The translations under genes were made by a program, and so were the position numbers. Positions 31,168-42,112 of a stretch of 64,000 bases of DNA are shown here, in pieces; position 1 is the first letter of the stretch; each line of letters opens with the position of its first letter. This DNA comes from Isochrysis galbana. Lineage: Eukaryota; Haptophyta; Isochrysidales; Isochrysidaceae. The notes below the pieces were generated by a model that saw nothing but the letters and a program-made list of their open reading frames with translations, made no database searches and was not told where the DNA came from. The stretch spans positions 3,724,821 through 3,788,820 of the forward strand of contig CM030931.1 of NCBI GenBank assembly GCA_018136815.1, read 5' to 3'.

Positions 31168-31385
31168 TATGAAGATTCTGAGCTACACACCTGACACCTG
31201 CTACTATCCCAAGGTATCCCTTGCTCTACTCCGACGCCTTTATCTTCCCTCCCTCCGACTCCTCCCCTGCCCCCCCTCGTCATCCCTTTTTCTTCTCGGT
31301 TTCCAGGTCCTGCCTTGGTGCGCTACCAAGGGCCTAGTTCGGCGGAGCGTGGGTTCTTGGCAGGCTTTTCGTGCGTCTATTTCGT
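31168..31385 (+). repeat. Dispersed repeat starting GAAGATTCTGAGCTA (copy 2)
   Basis: Related to 17421-17645 by shared blocks in the same order. No coding function seen. Confidence 0.4.
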
Positions 31386-32690
31386 GTCGCGCGGTTGTAT
31401 GGTGTATGGGCAAGCGCGCGAGTGCTTTCGAGTTCCGCTCGTGGGCTCGGGGCTCGTTGTGTTTTGTGACTGGTGACTGGCGTGTTCTGTCAGGGTTTTG
31501 TCAGAGCAAGGCTCATCTCTCATCTCACTCTTGGTGATGGCCTGCGAGGGCGCGCCGGCAGCTAGCGCGGAGTGCGGTTCTTGCGGGGAGCTCATGGAGC
31601 TTTCCTCGGGGGTGACTACGGGCATGGTGATCGACGCACGACGCACGACGCACGGAGGGCGTGGAAGTGTGGAAGGAGGCTTGTGGGAGGTGGTGGCAGG
31701 CGACTGGGGGTGGCTCAGGCGCGTGCTTGGCTGGTATTGACTCGTTGACTCGGGGTATAGACTCGGGAACTCGGGGGGACTCGCTTGGGAACACGGTGGG
31801 ACTCGACGAAGTTGCTACAAAAACACTCACAAGAAACCCAAACCCCAACGACCTTGGGCTCGGAAAACTCACGTAAACACTCCGGAATCATACGATAAAC
31901 AAACCCTCCCCGTGCGACGAAGGCTGAGGTCGCGATCGCTCGTCATGCGCGAAGAAATACGGAAAGAGAGCGCAAAACTACGCAAACGAAGGGTTCAAAC
32001 TATCGTTAAAGTGAAACTCGTCCGCTGAAGCCAACGCGGAGGGTCGAGGAGAGGTCCAAACTCGCGCGGGGGGAAGAAGGCGATGTGCAGAGAGACCTTC
32101 TAGACAAGCGACGAGCAAGGGGCGACGAAACAAGACGCGAGACGCGGGGCGCGTGCCATTCGTTCTTCCTTTCTTTCACCGAAAACGCGGCGAAACTAAC
32201 GTTAAACGTCGGTGCCCCCTCCGCGAGAATCGCGAAGAAGAACGGACGAGATGGAGGCAATCATCGAAGGAATCGTGAGAGGAATCGAAGCGAGGGGGGG
32301 GGAACAGTGCGCGCGGGGGGGGGAACGAACGACGGCCGGAGGAAATGAAAACGAACCGCGCGCGGAGGAGAAGAACCTCGCGCGCGGGGGGGGGAATAAT
32401 ATAACGGCCGGAGGCGACGGATGGCACGCCGAGAGGAAGAACCTGCCGCGGGGGGGGGGGCGAGGGACCGAGGGCACGGCGGGGCAGCGTGGGAGGGCGC
32501 GATGCCAATCTCGGAGCGAGATCGCGTCCTTTCCCTCGCGGAGCGCAGAGAGACCCCCCACGAGATATCTTGGGACCGGAGAATGTTTTGGACGAATCTT
32601 CCTGCCGTCGGCCGAGGAGAGGCGGACGGAGAGAGAGAGAGAGAGAGTCTCGCAGAGCGACTGCAGAACGAGAAGTCGAAGTCATGCCGG
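31386..32690. other. Unassigned region, possibly including retroelement LTR sequence
   Basis: No supported gene. 32298-32460 has several runs of 8-10 G separated by similar GAACGAACGACGGCCGGAGG-like spacers, an imperfect tandem repeat with G-quadruplex potential. It lies on the LTR side of the chromovirus remnant. Confidence 0.35.
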
Positions 32691-32916
32691 TTTATTACCT
32701 TAAACGAGCCAACAATTATAGTAACAGCAAAAACAAAATTCGAATCGCAAATTTCGAGACCAAAATCTGCAAACCTGGACTTGAGACCATGGGGAATCCG
32801 AATCTGTGTGTCTTGTGCGTCAGTGGCAACACGGGGAACTGTTCAATTGTAATTGTGAGCGCGTACCTTACACGAATATTCATGCCTACAGCCTTCAGAT
32901 GGGCAGGAATACAACA
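32691..32916 (-). mobile_element. Possible 3' LTR start of the chromovirus remnant
   Basis: Reading the minus strand, a purine run AAGTCGGGGGG (polypurine-tract-like) is followed by TGTTGTATTCCTGCCC, the expected start of a retroviral-type LTR, at 32916. An AATAAA signal occurs at about 32700. The LTR end and target duplication were not found, so the left limit is arbitrary. Confidence 0.35.
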
Positions 32917-33173
32917 CCCCCCGACTTAAATCGAGACGTCTCCCGATGTCGAGCCAAGAGAGTTAATTTAACCATACGAGACGAGAGACCTAGAAGAGGA
33001 GGATTAACCCATGGATCCAAAGCGAGCACAAAATCGGCAGCTTAGCGAGGCGGCCCCCGATTTCGTACGTCACGTCCTACCGCGTTCTCCCTTTTACAGG
33101 AGTTTTGCTCGGGCAGTTGCGCTGGGTCAGGCGCTGACGCGACGCTAATCATCCACTTCCGGTCGACTTAGCG

Positions 33174-33860
33174 CTACGAACGTGAACGAGAACGGGTACG
33201 ACTTGAAGGCAGATCAGGAGGAATACGATTTGACTCTTGAACTCGACGTGGTATTTGATTAGACTGGGCACTTGAACTTGGACTTGAAGAGGAGTCTACA
33301 GCGGAGTGAGCTTGGGGTTGAACCGGACGGCGGTCGAAAGTGGTGTCGTACGACTCAACTACATCAGCACAACGCCGAAGCAACTCAATTCGAGACTCCC
33401 AAGTAGCTTCAGAACGAGGATAGCCGCGCCATTTGACGAGATACTTGAATGAAACTCCATCGCCCTTGCGATCGAGTAACTCGTAACTCTTCGACCAAGT
33501 ACTCATCTTCAGCGAGCGGAGACGAATCGGTGACGGTGAAGTACGGACGAAGATTGGAAATGTGAACTTCATCCTTGACTTGACGATTTTCGAGATCGCG
33601 TAGACGGTAGCGAGTGGCCGAGATGGCTTCTTCTACTCGGTAGGGACCGGAGTAGAGATATTGAAGTTTGTGGGCGTGGCCAGGGATTCGACGACAAACT
33701 CTGTCTCCTGGTTTGAAGGTGACGCCGAGTTTAGACTTTTGAGAGGCAGAGCGCATTGATTCGCGTTGTGCTTCTTGAGTACTTTCGAGGGCGGAACGCC
33801 ACGACTCGAGAAGCTTCTTATTGAGCTCGGTGGTCGGTGGCGTAAGTGACGGCATCGGAC
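33174..33860 (-). pseudogene. Ty3/Gypsy chromovirus integrase C terminus and chromodomain, frameshifted
   Basis: Reading leftward from about 33860, the first frame gives a Gypsy integrase tail: FKPGDRVCRRIPG, KLQYLYSGPYRVEE, HISNLRPYFT. The second frame continues with a chromodomain: FKYLVKWRGYPRSEATWE. The frames are separated by a 7-bp tandem duplication of GTAACTC on the plus strand (33476-33482 and 33483-33489), which breaks the reading frame between YLVEEL and LDRKGDG. Chromodomains of this class steer integration to marked histones. Protease, reverse transcriptase, RNase H and the integrase core are absent, so this is a dead 3' fragment. Confidence 0.85.
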
Positions 33861-34401
33861 GGAGACCCCGCGCTGATCGACGATCGACGTCGACGAGCGA
33901 CGACGAGGCTCGGGCCGGGGGCGGCCTAAGACACGCCGCTGCGCTCCACGCCGCTGCGCTCGGCAAAAGCGGCTGAAAAAGTTGCCATAGCCATAGCCAT
34001 AGCCAGAGCGCACGAGAGCGCTTTCTAGCGAGGCCACACCACCGGGGGCTGAACCAATATTCGCCGCCCGGTGGGTGGCGGCCTTGGCAGGCGGTGCGCG
34101 GGAATTTTCTCCACACAAGGGCGCACGTATAGAAAGGCCCTAAACCTAAGGCGCATTTTGTTATTCCTTGGTACGCGCCTTGGTACTGCGTGCTGCACTC
34201 GAAATACTTATACTACAAACCACCGCTCGTTCCGTCTGCAACGCGACCACATCATTGCGCTACGTAAGGCGTCTGCAATGCTTACAGTGGTCCAAACATG
34301 GTCAAATGGCGGCTCACACTACCATACCGCGCTGTACAATGACAATGACATCGGATCCTATCTTTTTGTCGATGGAATTCAAGCCGGGCAGCGCTATCGT
34401 G
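33861..34401. other. Intergenic region downstream of the ankyrin gene
   Basis: Includes a short GCCATA repeat (33987-34003). No gene seen. Confidence 0.4.
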
Positions 34402-36843
34402 CTAGTAGCGAGGGCAGCGCTCTGCCGCCTCAAGCATGTGAATGACCTTTTGCAAGCGAGAAGCTTGCGACCATAGGTCGAATGCGGCGGCTCCCACTCC
34501 GCGCCCCGTATAGCCGCTTGCTATGCCGCTTGTCATTGGAAGATGCGCTGAGAGGGAGGCGCCGAGGGTCGCAAATGATATAAGGTTAGGTGGGGTGGCA
34601 TCAGGCAAGGCTTGCGCAGCGGGGTCAACGATTGGATGCTGTGGGGGCACTTCGCCGGCGGCAGTGGTCGCCGCATGGCCAACTTCCATTGGCGTGGGAA
34701 GGAGCGTGGAGTCGGCGCTGGAGTCGGCGTCGGAGGTACTATGCTCTATGGAGAGCACTGCGAGCCGCTCCTTAGCATTAGCCAGCGCGTGTTCCGCCAG
34801 CTGCCGGGCAGTACAACCTTCTAGCGTAGTCTGATGAGGGTCGGCGCGGGCTTCCAACAGGCGCTCAACGACTTCCGTGTGACCCAATTGGGCGGCGGCG
34901 ATCAAGGAAGTAGTCCCAAATGCTCGGCCGGCCACCTTGGTGGGTTCGAGAGTCGCGAGCGGTAGGGGTCGAGAGGGCGGGTTGAGGTCGGGTTAGGGGG
35001 GCTGCTGGGGACACTACCCACAAGCCAAGCCCCAATCGCAGGTGCTCGCCGTTGAGGAGTGCAGTGCGAGCCCTGCCATCTGGAATTGGTCGCGCGTACC
35101 TGCGTGTCCGCATTCGCCTCAAGCAATAGCCGCACGACGCTCGCATGCCCTGCCTTAGACGCCATAAGAAGTGATGTTGTCCCGTACTGCGTGCCTGCGG
35201 CCTCCAAGTTTGCTTTTGACTGAAAAGGCAAGAGCGAGAGACCGTGACACAAGCAGGAGTGCGAACTAGACACCAGCAGAAGGCGCCCAAGTGGATGCAC
35301 AACACAACACAGCATGGCGAACTGTCACGGGACGGCGAACTACGTATCCTCGCGGTTGCCGTGCACGTGTTGTCGGGTCTACGGAGAGCGGGGAGAAAAA
35401 GCCGCGGCTTACCTTGAGTAGAAGATCTACGACGTGCGCATGCCCTGCCTTTGACGCCTGGCAGAGCGGCGTGAGGCCATCGCCTCGGCAGACGTTGACC
35501 TCCGCTCCGTGCTCAAGCAGGAGCCTAACAACCTACCAAAAATCACGCCAAGAGAGGCGCAACAGTGTAAAAAAAAAGGCATTCCAAACAGCGCGGTGGC
35601 GAAAGGGCAGGACCTAGTACTGAATCATGGTGATTGCTACGTGGTGGGCCAGCCTAGACTTTCCTAGCTTGTAAAGGCCGTGTGGGGTATCATCTCACCT
35701 GTAAGTGCCCCTTGTACGACGCTGCTAGAAGCGGTGTGCCACCGTCTTTGAGGGCCGCTCTTGGGTGGCCACCGGCGACAAGCAGAAGGCGGGCGATATC
35801 ATGCTTGTCTGCCCGGGCGGCAATGATGAGGGGCGTCATCCCGTCGACGCAGGCCGCGTTAACATTGGCATTGGCCTAAGCGTAGAGAAGGAGGCTGATT
35901 GGGGCGCGTGGAGCGCCGAAGTGGAGGACGGTTTTGGCAAGCGGCCAAGCTTTCGGGTCGGAGCGGACTGGGCGAGCCATACGCTCACCTCGAGCAGTTT
36001 GATCACCGCGGGTGTATGGCCCTTGTACGTTGCGGTGTGCAGAGCAGTTGTGCCGTCGAGCGTGCGCGCGTTGACGTCGGCGCGCGCGTCTATCAGCAAC
36101 AAGACAACGTCCATGTGGCCGCGGTTGCATGCAATAATGAGTGGCGTTGCGCCGTCGGGCCGCGCCGCGTTGACCGCCGCGCCGTGGGTGAGTAAGGTGC
36201 GCACCAGGTCGGCATTGGGGTGGAGTGAGGCGTGCGTCAGGGCGGTCCCCCCGTCATGGAAAGTGGCATTTGCACACGCGCCACGTGAGAGTGCCGTCGC
36301 GAGCACGCTCTCATGGGTGTGCGACACCCCAAGAAGCAAGGCCGCGTTCGGTGTGAGCGCCTCCGCCAACCGATTGGCATGCTCCTCGGAAAGCCGCTCG
36401 TCAAGGCCAAGTTGCAGGAGTTGCGGGCACGCGTGCGCGTGCAGCGCGCCAGCAAGCGCGTCGACCGTTGTGTCGTTCATCATCGGTTCACCCCCCGGCA
36501 CCCCTGCGCCTACCTCGCTCTCCCTCAACTGATGGATGAAGAGCCATGTAAGACTCGGCAGCAGCGCGAGCGTGGCCGCCAGTCGCGGAATCCAGCTCGC
36601 CTCACACCCATGTACCTCGAGCCACCGGAGGGAGGAGAAGCAGCAGCGGAAGATCGGCACGCTCAACTCGGAGCGGCGTCGCAGGTGGATGCAGCCCACA
36701 CGCAAGCATGCTGCGCGGAAGCGCACACTCGCCGCACGCAGTGAGAGCAGCTCGGGCAGGTGAAGCTGTTCGGCAACAGCAATCAGTAAGTCGTCGTCAA
36801 GCAGCTCGAGCAGCCCTGGGGGAGCAACGGGATCGAGCTCCAT
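34402..36843 (-). CDS. F-box-like/ankyrin-repeat protein
   Basis: CDS complement(join(34402..34935, 35100..35219, 35413..35532, 35699..35875, 35989..36843)), 601 residues from the ATG at 36843; the frame runs further upstream only through non-ATG codons. Residues about 9-45 (LLELLDDDLLIAVAEQL...LLSLRAASVRF) look like an F-box, and an LRR-like stretch follows. Ankyrin repeats begin with DGGTALTHASLHPN and continue through all later exons (DGATPLIIACNRGH, DGTTALHTATYKGH, DGMTPLIIAARADK, GLTPLCQASKAGHAHV, GTTSLLMASKAGHASV, GTTSLIAAAQLGHTEV). Every intron is phase 0. F-box proteins usually recruit substrates to SCF ubiquitin ligases through Skp1, with the ankyrin stack binding the target; that role is inference here. 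The C-terminal ~100 residues are Ser/Ala-rich. Confidence 0.82.
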
Positions 36844-37316
36844 CGAGAAAGATAGAGAGGGCGATGCGGTCAGCGTCCTCTCTTCTCGTCCTCTCTCCCC
36901 CTTCCTCGCACCCACTGAACGTATCTCTATCCCCCTTTCCGTCTGCCACTCTCAGCTCGATTCGGCCTCCTTCCTCCCCTGTCCCTTCGCCCCCCCCCCC
37001 CCTCCCCTTTCAGAGCCCCCCTCTCCCCTCTCCCCCCCCAGTCCCCCTAGTCCCCCACCCTCCCCCTCAACCTCTCTCCCACCGCCTCTCCCTGCCTTCT
37101 CTCCCCTCTGCCTCCCTCTCTCGTCCGCCCTCTCCCCCGGCTGCTTGGGGCTCCCTCGGGCAGCTGCAAAGCCGCTCCTTCCACACACGCCCCCTTCCCG
37201 CCCCCCCTTCCCCCCCCTCTCTCTCCGTCCACCCTCTCTCCCTCCCCCTCCCCCCCCCCCCCCCCGCTCTTCTCTCCGCCGCCGCCGGCCGGCGAACTAC
37301 AAGTAGAGAGGGAATA

Positions 37317-37371
<55 letters not shown>
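37317..37371. repeat. (ACT)n trinucleotide repeat
   Basis: About 18 uninterrupted units. Confidence 0.95.
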
Positions 37372-37372
<1 letters not shown>

Positions 37373-37582
37373 GCTATAAGCAGACTAGAGTCTAGGCCCT
37401 TTTCGCGCGGTCCTGAGCCCGGCAGGTATCCGGAGGGGGGGGGGGAGCCTTTCACAGTGGTCCCGTTCTCATTGAGAGTGGGTGGCGCTCTGGGGAAAGG
37501 TCAGCCTGCCCGAGCGTTCCTCCTCAGAATAAGTGGCGACCTGGGTCCTGGGTGTGGGTGCATGTACAAGCGTCATGGGACG

Positions 37583-37712
37583 ACGACCACTACCACTACC
37601 ACTACCACTACCACTACCACTACCACTACCACTACCACTACCACTACCATTACCACTACCACTACCACTACCACTACCGCACTACCACACTACCACTACC
37701 ACTACCACTACG
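37583..37712. repeat. (CCACTA)n hexanucleotide repeat
   Basis: About 20 units with a few changes near the right end; it forms Thr-rich, Leu-Pro or Tyr-His frames, all artefacts. Confidence 0.95.
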
Positions 37713-38040
37713 TGTACAAGAAGTAGGGCTGTCAAAAAAGAGGCGAGAAGCGTTCCCACTTCCCACTCACCAACCACCAACCACCCACAACAACTTGATG
37801 TTTGCAACCTGCAGGCGGCTTGCCTTCATTTGGTCTCCTTTCCCTCCGGGTTCTCGCCTCACGCCAAACATTTTATCATTCCCCACTGAAAGTAACCTAA
37901 CGGTTATAGCCCCTAATTAGTTATGTGATGTACTTCAGACTTCAGTCTTGTCGAGGGCGTAGCTCCATCCATCTACATCTATGGAATATTCCTCCGGTAG
38001 CGGGAATTCTAGTATCCTATTCCCCTTGAATCTGTCTCCC

Positions 38041-38411
38041 CATTTCGCTGGAGGATTGTCGTGCCTAGGTCCGGAGGTGCCCAGCCCAGAGGCTTTTCCC
38101 TATCTATGGGAGGCATCTCTCTGACGCCCTGGCCCTCTTTGGTCTTTGGGGCTGTCCACATTCGGCTGGAGAGGTGGAAGAGTTGTGTGGGCATGCTGGC
38201 GCCATGGTGCATGGTGGCCATGTGGTTGTGTGGCTCTCTGGGGGCGGCACGGGTCGTGGCTTGTGCATACCTGGTCGGTCTTGGGTGCTGCTCGCGGCCT
38301 CTTCGGCGGCGCGGCATTGGTCGCGGCCCGATCGGCCGGCGCGGCGGGGGTGACGGCAGGGGAGGAGGGGAGCGACGCGCGCTCCATGACCCTATCTTCT
38401 TAAAGATAGTT
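38041..38411 (-). mobile_element. Element D: ATGGAGCG family copy, minus orientation
   Basis: The right end GCGCGCTCCATGACCC, followed by TATCTTCTTAAAGATAGTT, is a type 2 terminus in reverse. AACTATC and GATAG form a 5-bp stem. From 38387 leftward the frame reads MERASLPSSPAV, closely matching MERASLPPPLSA at 7175. The left boundary is undefined. No transposition enzyme. Confidence 0.55.
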
Positions 38412-39096
38412 ATGAACATGAGCGTAAGGGGGGAAGGGAGATTGCCATGCAAATCTCCTGACGTCGCGCTTACTCACTCATGCGCGTGAGCATGGGCATG
38501 GGTGTGCATGGGCGACTCTCATCCATCCGCCACCCGCACTTGACCCTTGTCGCGCACCGCAACCTAACGAGACTTGGTTTTTTGGGAAAATAAAGTAATT
38601 TACACGCTCGTTGACCTAGAGCTGATAGGTCGATAAGAGGCACGGGTAATGGGGCAAGGATCCCGTTGGTGTGGAGCGAGAGGCGAAGTAGGATGTAGGT
38701 GATAGCTGCCGTCCATGAACCGCACGCGCCTTGCGATGGGCGGTACCGGAGTGAGCGATCCGCGTTTTCGCGTACAAACATGCAGCGTCAAGTCAGAATG
38801 AAAGAGTAAGAGCGCGAGGGAAACACCGTGCAAAAGCGCATGCCCCGGTCAATTTGGCACAAAGAAGGCACGCGTCCTTGGAAGGACGAAATCTCGCGTG
38901 GATTCCGCAAGCATCTCGCTATGTCGAAGTGAACAAAGCCTCGGCGAGAGCCGGAGTACCGCTCGCTGCCTAGGGAGATCAGACCAGGCAACAAGCCAGT
39001 AGGCGCTACCGCGCGAGGAATCATGCAAGCAGGGCCGACAAAAGGGAGGAGGCAGTCCGCCCCATGCCGGCCCAATTCCCAGCCCCGTAAACAGAT
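38412..39096. other. Intergenic region
   Basis: No supported coding sequence; short frames only. Confidence 0.5.
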
Positions 39097-39528
39097 TCAA
39101 CGCCGCCCAAACTCGCCGACGTTCATGTTGCCGTATGAGTCAAGCTTCGTGTTGGCCTGGTCGGCCTTTGAAGTCCCGATGTTTGCACACATGTTCTCCA
39201 TCATGGGAGAAACCATCGACATCTGTCCTGCGCAATATTGCGGGGGCTTCTTAGCTAACCGCTCTGAGCGTGGGCGCTTCTTCGCGATATCGGCTTGGAT
39301 CTGCGCGAGCGTCTCCCTGTCGGAAGTGGCAACCGGCTTCCAGTTTTTGTCGGCCTTGCGCTCTTCAAAGCTTTTTTGCGAGGCGGCGTACATCGCGTAG
39401 GACGCTTCGGCCGCGTGGGGTGCGGCGAGCAGCGACGCTGGTGCCGTTGTTAGCATCGCTCCAACCCCCAAGAGCACATTGCGGCGAGAGGATGCCTCCA
39501 AACTGCTGAAGGGCAGGGAGCGGGGCAT
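39097..39528 (-). CDS. Twin-arginine-targeted thylakoid-lumen protein, unidentified
   Basis: 143 residues from the ATG at 39528. The N terminus reads SSRRNVLLGVGAMLTTAPAS...APHAAEA: a twin arginine, a hydrophobic core and a small-residue cleavage site, as in Tat signals that carry proteins into the thylakoid lumen. The mature part (about 105 residues) begins near SYAMYAASQKSFEERK. It holds two cysteines in PPQYCAGQMSMVSPMMENMC, which might pair. Size and targeting fit extrinsic photosystem subunits of red-lineage algae, but I cannot match it to a named Psb protein. Plastid import here should also need an ER signal, so an upstream exon is likely; CCCTTCAG just before the RR region could be its acceptor. 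Confidence 0.6.
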   Translation of the reverse strand: MPRSLPFSSLEASSRRNVLLGVGAMLTTAPASLLAAPHAAEASYAMYAASQKSFEERKADKNWKPVATSDRETLAQIQADIAKKRPRSERLAKKPPQYCAGQMSMVSPMMENMCANIGTSKADQANTKLDSYGNMNVGEFGRR

Positions 39529-41709
39529 AAGTGAAGCACGGCCGGCACAAGCTCGCCCTCGGTCGGGGCTCGACAGATCACCGCAAGGCTGTTTGCGCTC
39601 TCGCCCACCGCCTTGCCCCAATCAACATGGTGTCCGGCTCCTTCTATGCCCCTTCCCGTTCCGTCTGTCGCCCCGATCTCGCTCCTTGGCAAATATTCCA
39701 TCCCATATCTCCTCATTTCCTCCCAACTCATCATCATCAATCCCTCAGTCCACCGCCCAATCAACATGCCCACAACCTTCCAACCATTCTAAATTTTCCG
39801 CAAGCCTGCCTCCCTCTGGTCATTCACTTCGTGCAATTGGCCCCAGTGTCCTTTCTCTTAGTCACTTCCTCTCACCCTATCTGTCCCTCTCTGCCTTTCA
39901 GTTCTCTCCTCAGATTGCAGAAGCGCGTATGAGCGCGTACTTCACACTGACCCCATCCCTCCTTCCCAGTGACCTGCTCACTTTCAACTCCCGTATCAAT
40001 CGCACGCGTGAGCATCTCCCTCCAGTTCAACAATCACATGCATGCGCATCTCCAACCATCTTGGCGATGTTTTCCGAATCTCTTTGCCTCTCCCTTATGG
40101 TCCCTGTTCCTTACGCCCTGCTTCCTTAGTTATGCTGTTTGTCCCTCCTAAGCTCTTTATCTGTCTCCGACGCCCTGGGCAGGCCCGCCTCAGCCCTTCC
40201 ACCCTTTATCTAGTTGCAGTACCTCCTCATCGCCCTACACCTTTCTCCTCCTCTCGGTTCTCTTTTCTCCCTCATCTCCCTTTGCCGCCGTTCCCTCTGA
40301 TGCTGCTCCCCTTCCCACCCTCGCCCTGGACGGCCCCGCCCCCTTCCACCTTCCCTCTCCTAGCCTCTCTCCCGTGCCATAGACTGCGCCACCACCACTA
40401 CCACCACTCTTCCCTCTCCCTTCCCCCCCCTCCCCCGCTCCCATGGTCCCCTCTCCCGAGCTCACTCAGCTCCTCCCCCCTCAGCTCCTCGCCCCACCCC
40501 CCCACCCCCCCCCACCGCCTCCCTCTTCCCCCTTCCTCCCGCTCCCCCCCCCCCCCCCCCCCCCCCCCCAACCAAACTTCCCTTTCCCCCCCTCCCCCCC
40601 TCTGCGCAGAGATGCTGCCCTCGACCCCCCCTCTCTCTCTCCTCTGAGAGCACGCCTCGCGCTCACTCGTGCGGCAGCTCACACCCGTCACGTGCCCCCC
40701 TCCCGCCCCGCTCTCTCTCCCTCTCACCCATCCGGTTCCGCCACACGCCGCCTCACCTGCGCGTAGGCCCAGGCACGAGAAGCCCAGCACAACAGAGAAG
40801 CGTCGCCAGCATCGAGGATTCTCTCTCTCTCTCTCTCTCTCTCTCTTCTATCTCTCTCTCTCTCTCTCTCTCTCTCCTCCCTCTCTCTTCTTTCTCTTCT
40901 TTATCTCATCATTCCTTTCTCTTTCTCATCCACTCTCTCTCTCCTCTCTTTCTCTCCTTTAAATCTCTCTCCTTTCTCTCTCTCCCTCACATCTCTCTCT
41001 CTCTCTCCCTCTCCCTCTCTCTCTCTCCTATCTTTCTCTCCTTTCTTCTTCTTCTTTCTCTCCCTCCCTCCCTCTCTCTCCCTCTCTCTCCCCCCCCCCC
41101 CCCCCCCCCCCCTCCCCTCGTCCATCATCTTCGCTGGTCTTCTCATCTCCCGAAGAATAAACACGATCGAGAATATAAGTACTATGACGAACTATTAGTA
41201 TAATTGTTCCATCGCAGGAGATCGCCCCTGGCACGGTCATACTTCGTGCTTCCAATACAAGAAGGTGGTACAAAAATAGTCGAACTTGAACACAACTCAA
41301 ACTTTTGACCGTTTGAACATAGTCATTGCCTGGTCACTCACTAAGGGGGTGAGGAGGGCACCAGCTACAATATTGGTAAACGAATAAGGTATAAATCAGC
41401 TCCCTATGGCTTCCGGTAGCATGGGTCAGTAAAAAGAAATCGGGGGTTCCCCGGCGAAATTAGAAATTAAAGAAATTAAAAATTTCGAAAAATACCGATA
41501 CCGAATACGAATACCGAATTTCAGGCCTTAGGTGTCGATCCGTCAATTGTGGGACATCAGTCGAATTGAGCGATCAAATGTCCACAGTTGTATAAAACTA
41601 AATTTTAAAATTAAATTGTTTTAAAATTATCATAGAATAACAACTTTTTTTCTCTGCTTTCCCCCGCGCCCCGAGGGAGACGCCGTGTCAAGGCTTTTCC
41701 TCTGCGTTT
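39529..41709. other. Long pyrimidine-rich intergenic region
   Basis: C/T-rich from about 39600, turning into C-runs (40537-40569) and CT microsatellites (40820-41110), then AT-richer DNA (41160-41660). ORFs are Ser/Pro/Leu artefacts. No gene supported. Confidence 0.7.
40820..41111. repeat. (CT)n tracts and C-run
   Basis: Several CT blocks ending with a C-run at 41091-41111. Confidence 0.95.
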
Positions 41710-41886
41710 CCTCTAAGGCCGATAACTACATAAACACACAATTTAAGGTATATTTCACATGGAGCACCTGTGATGACTTGCAATCACATCGGTGCACGCC
41801 GTGCATGGGCACGGCGCGATGTGCATCGGCGCCCCCCCGCGGGGGCGCCGTGCGTGCGCATAGCAGCTTGCAACTTCCAGGAAGGT
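41710..41886 (+). repeat. 173-bp repeat, third copy
   Basis: Matches 19111-19440: TACATAAACACACAATTTAAG in place of TACGTAAACGTGCAATATAAG, then the conserved GCATGGGCACGGCGCGATGT block, C-run/G-run and CAACTTCCAGGAAGG end. Confidence 0.8.
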
Positions 41887-42112
41887 CGACTAGTTTCCGC
41901 CAGAAGTCCTTAGTGGCTCGCGCCCCTCCCAGGGGGACTCCTAGTATGGTTGCATGTTCGCTCCCCTTTAGCCACTTGTATCTTCTAAAGCGGGCGGGGG
42001 GGGGTTCCTCTTGAGAGATCCCATCCTCAGTCCCTCGATTTTTTGGTCGTTCGGGATGAATAGGGAACCCGGGCTGAAATCCACACTAACTCACTGGGGC
42101 AGAAAAATGGGC

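Larger units (their letters stand above)
36844..38040. other. Intergenic region with several simple repeats
   Basis: A pyrimidine-rich stretch (36890-37270) directly upstream of the ankyrin gene start, then two tandem microsatellites listed separately. No gene seen. Confidence 0.6.
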
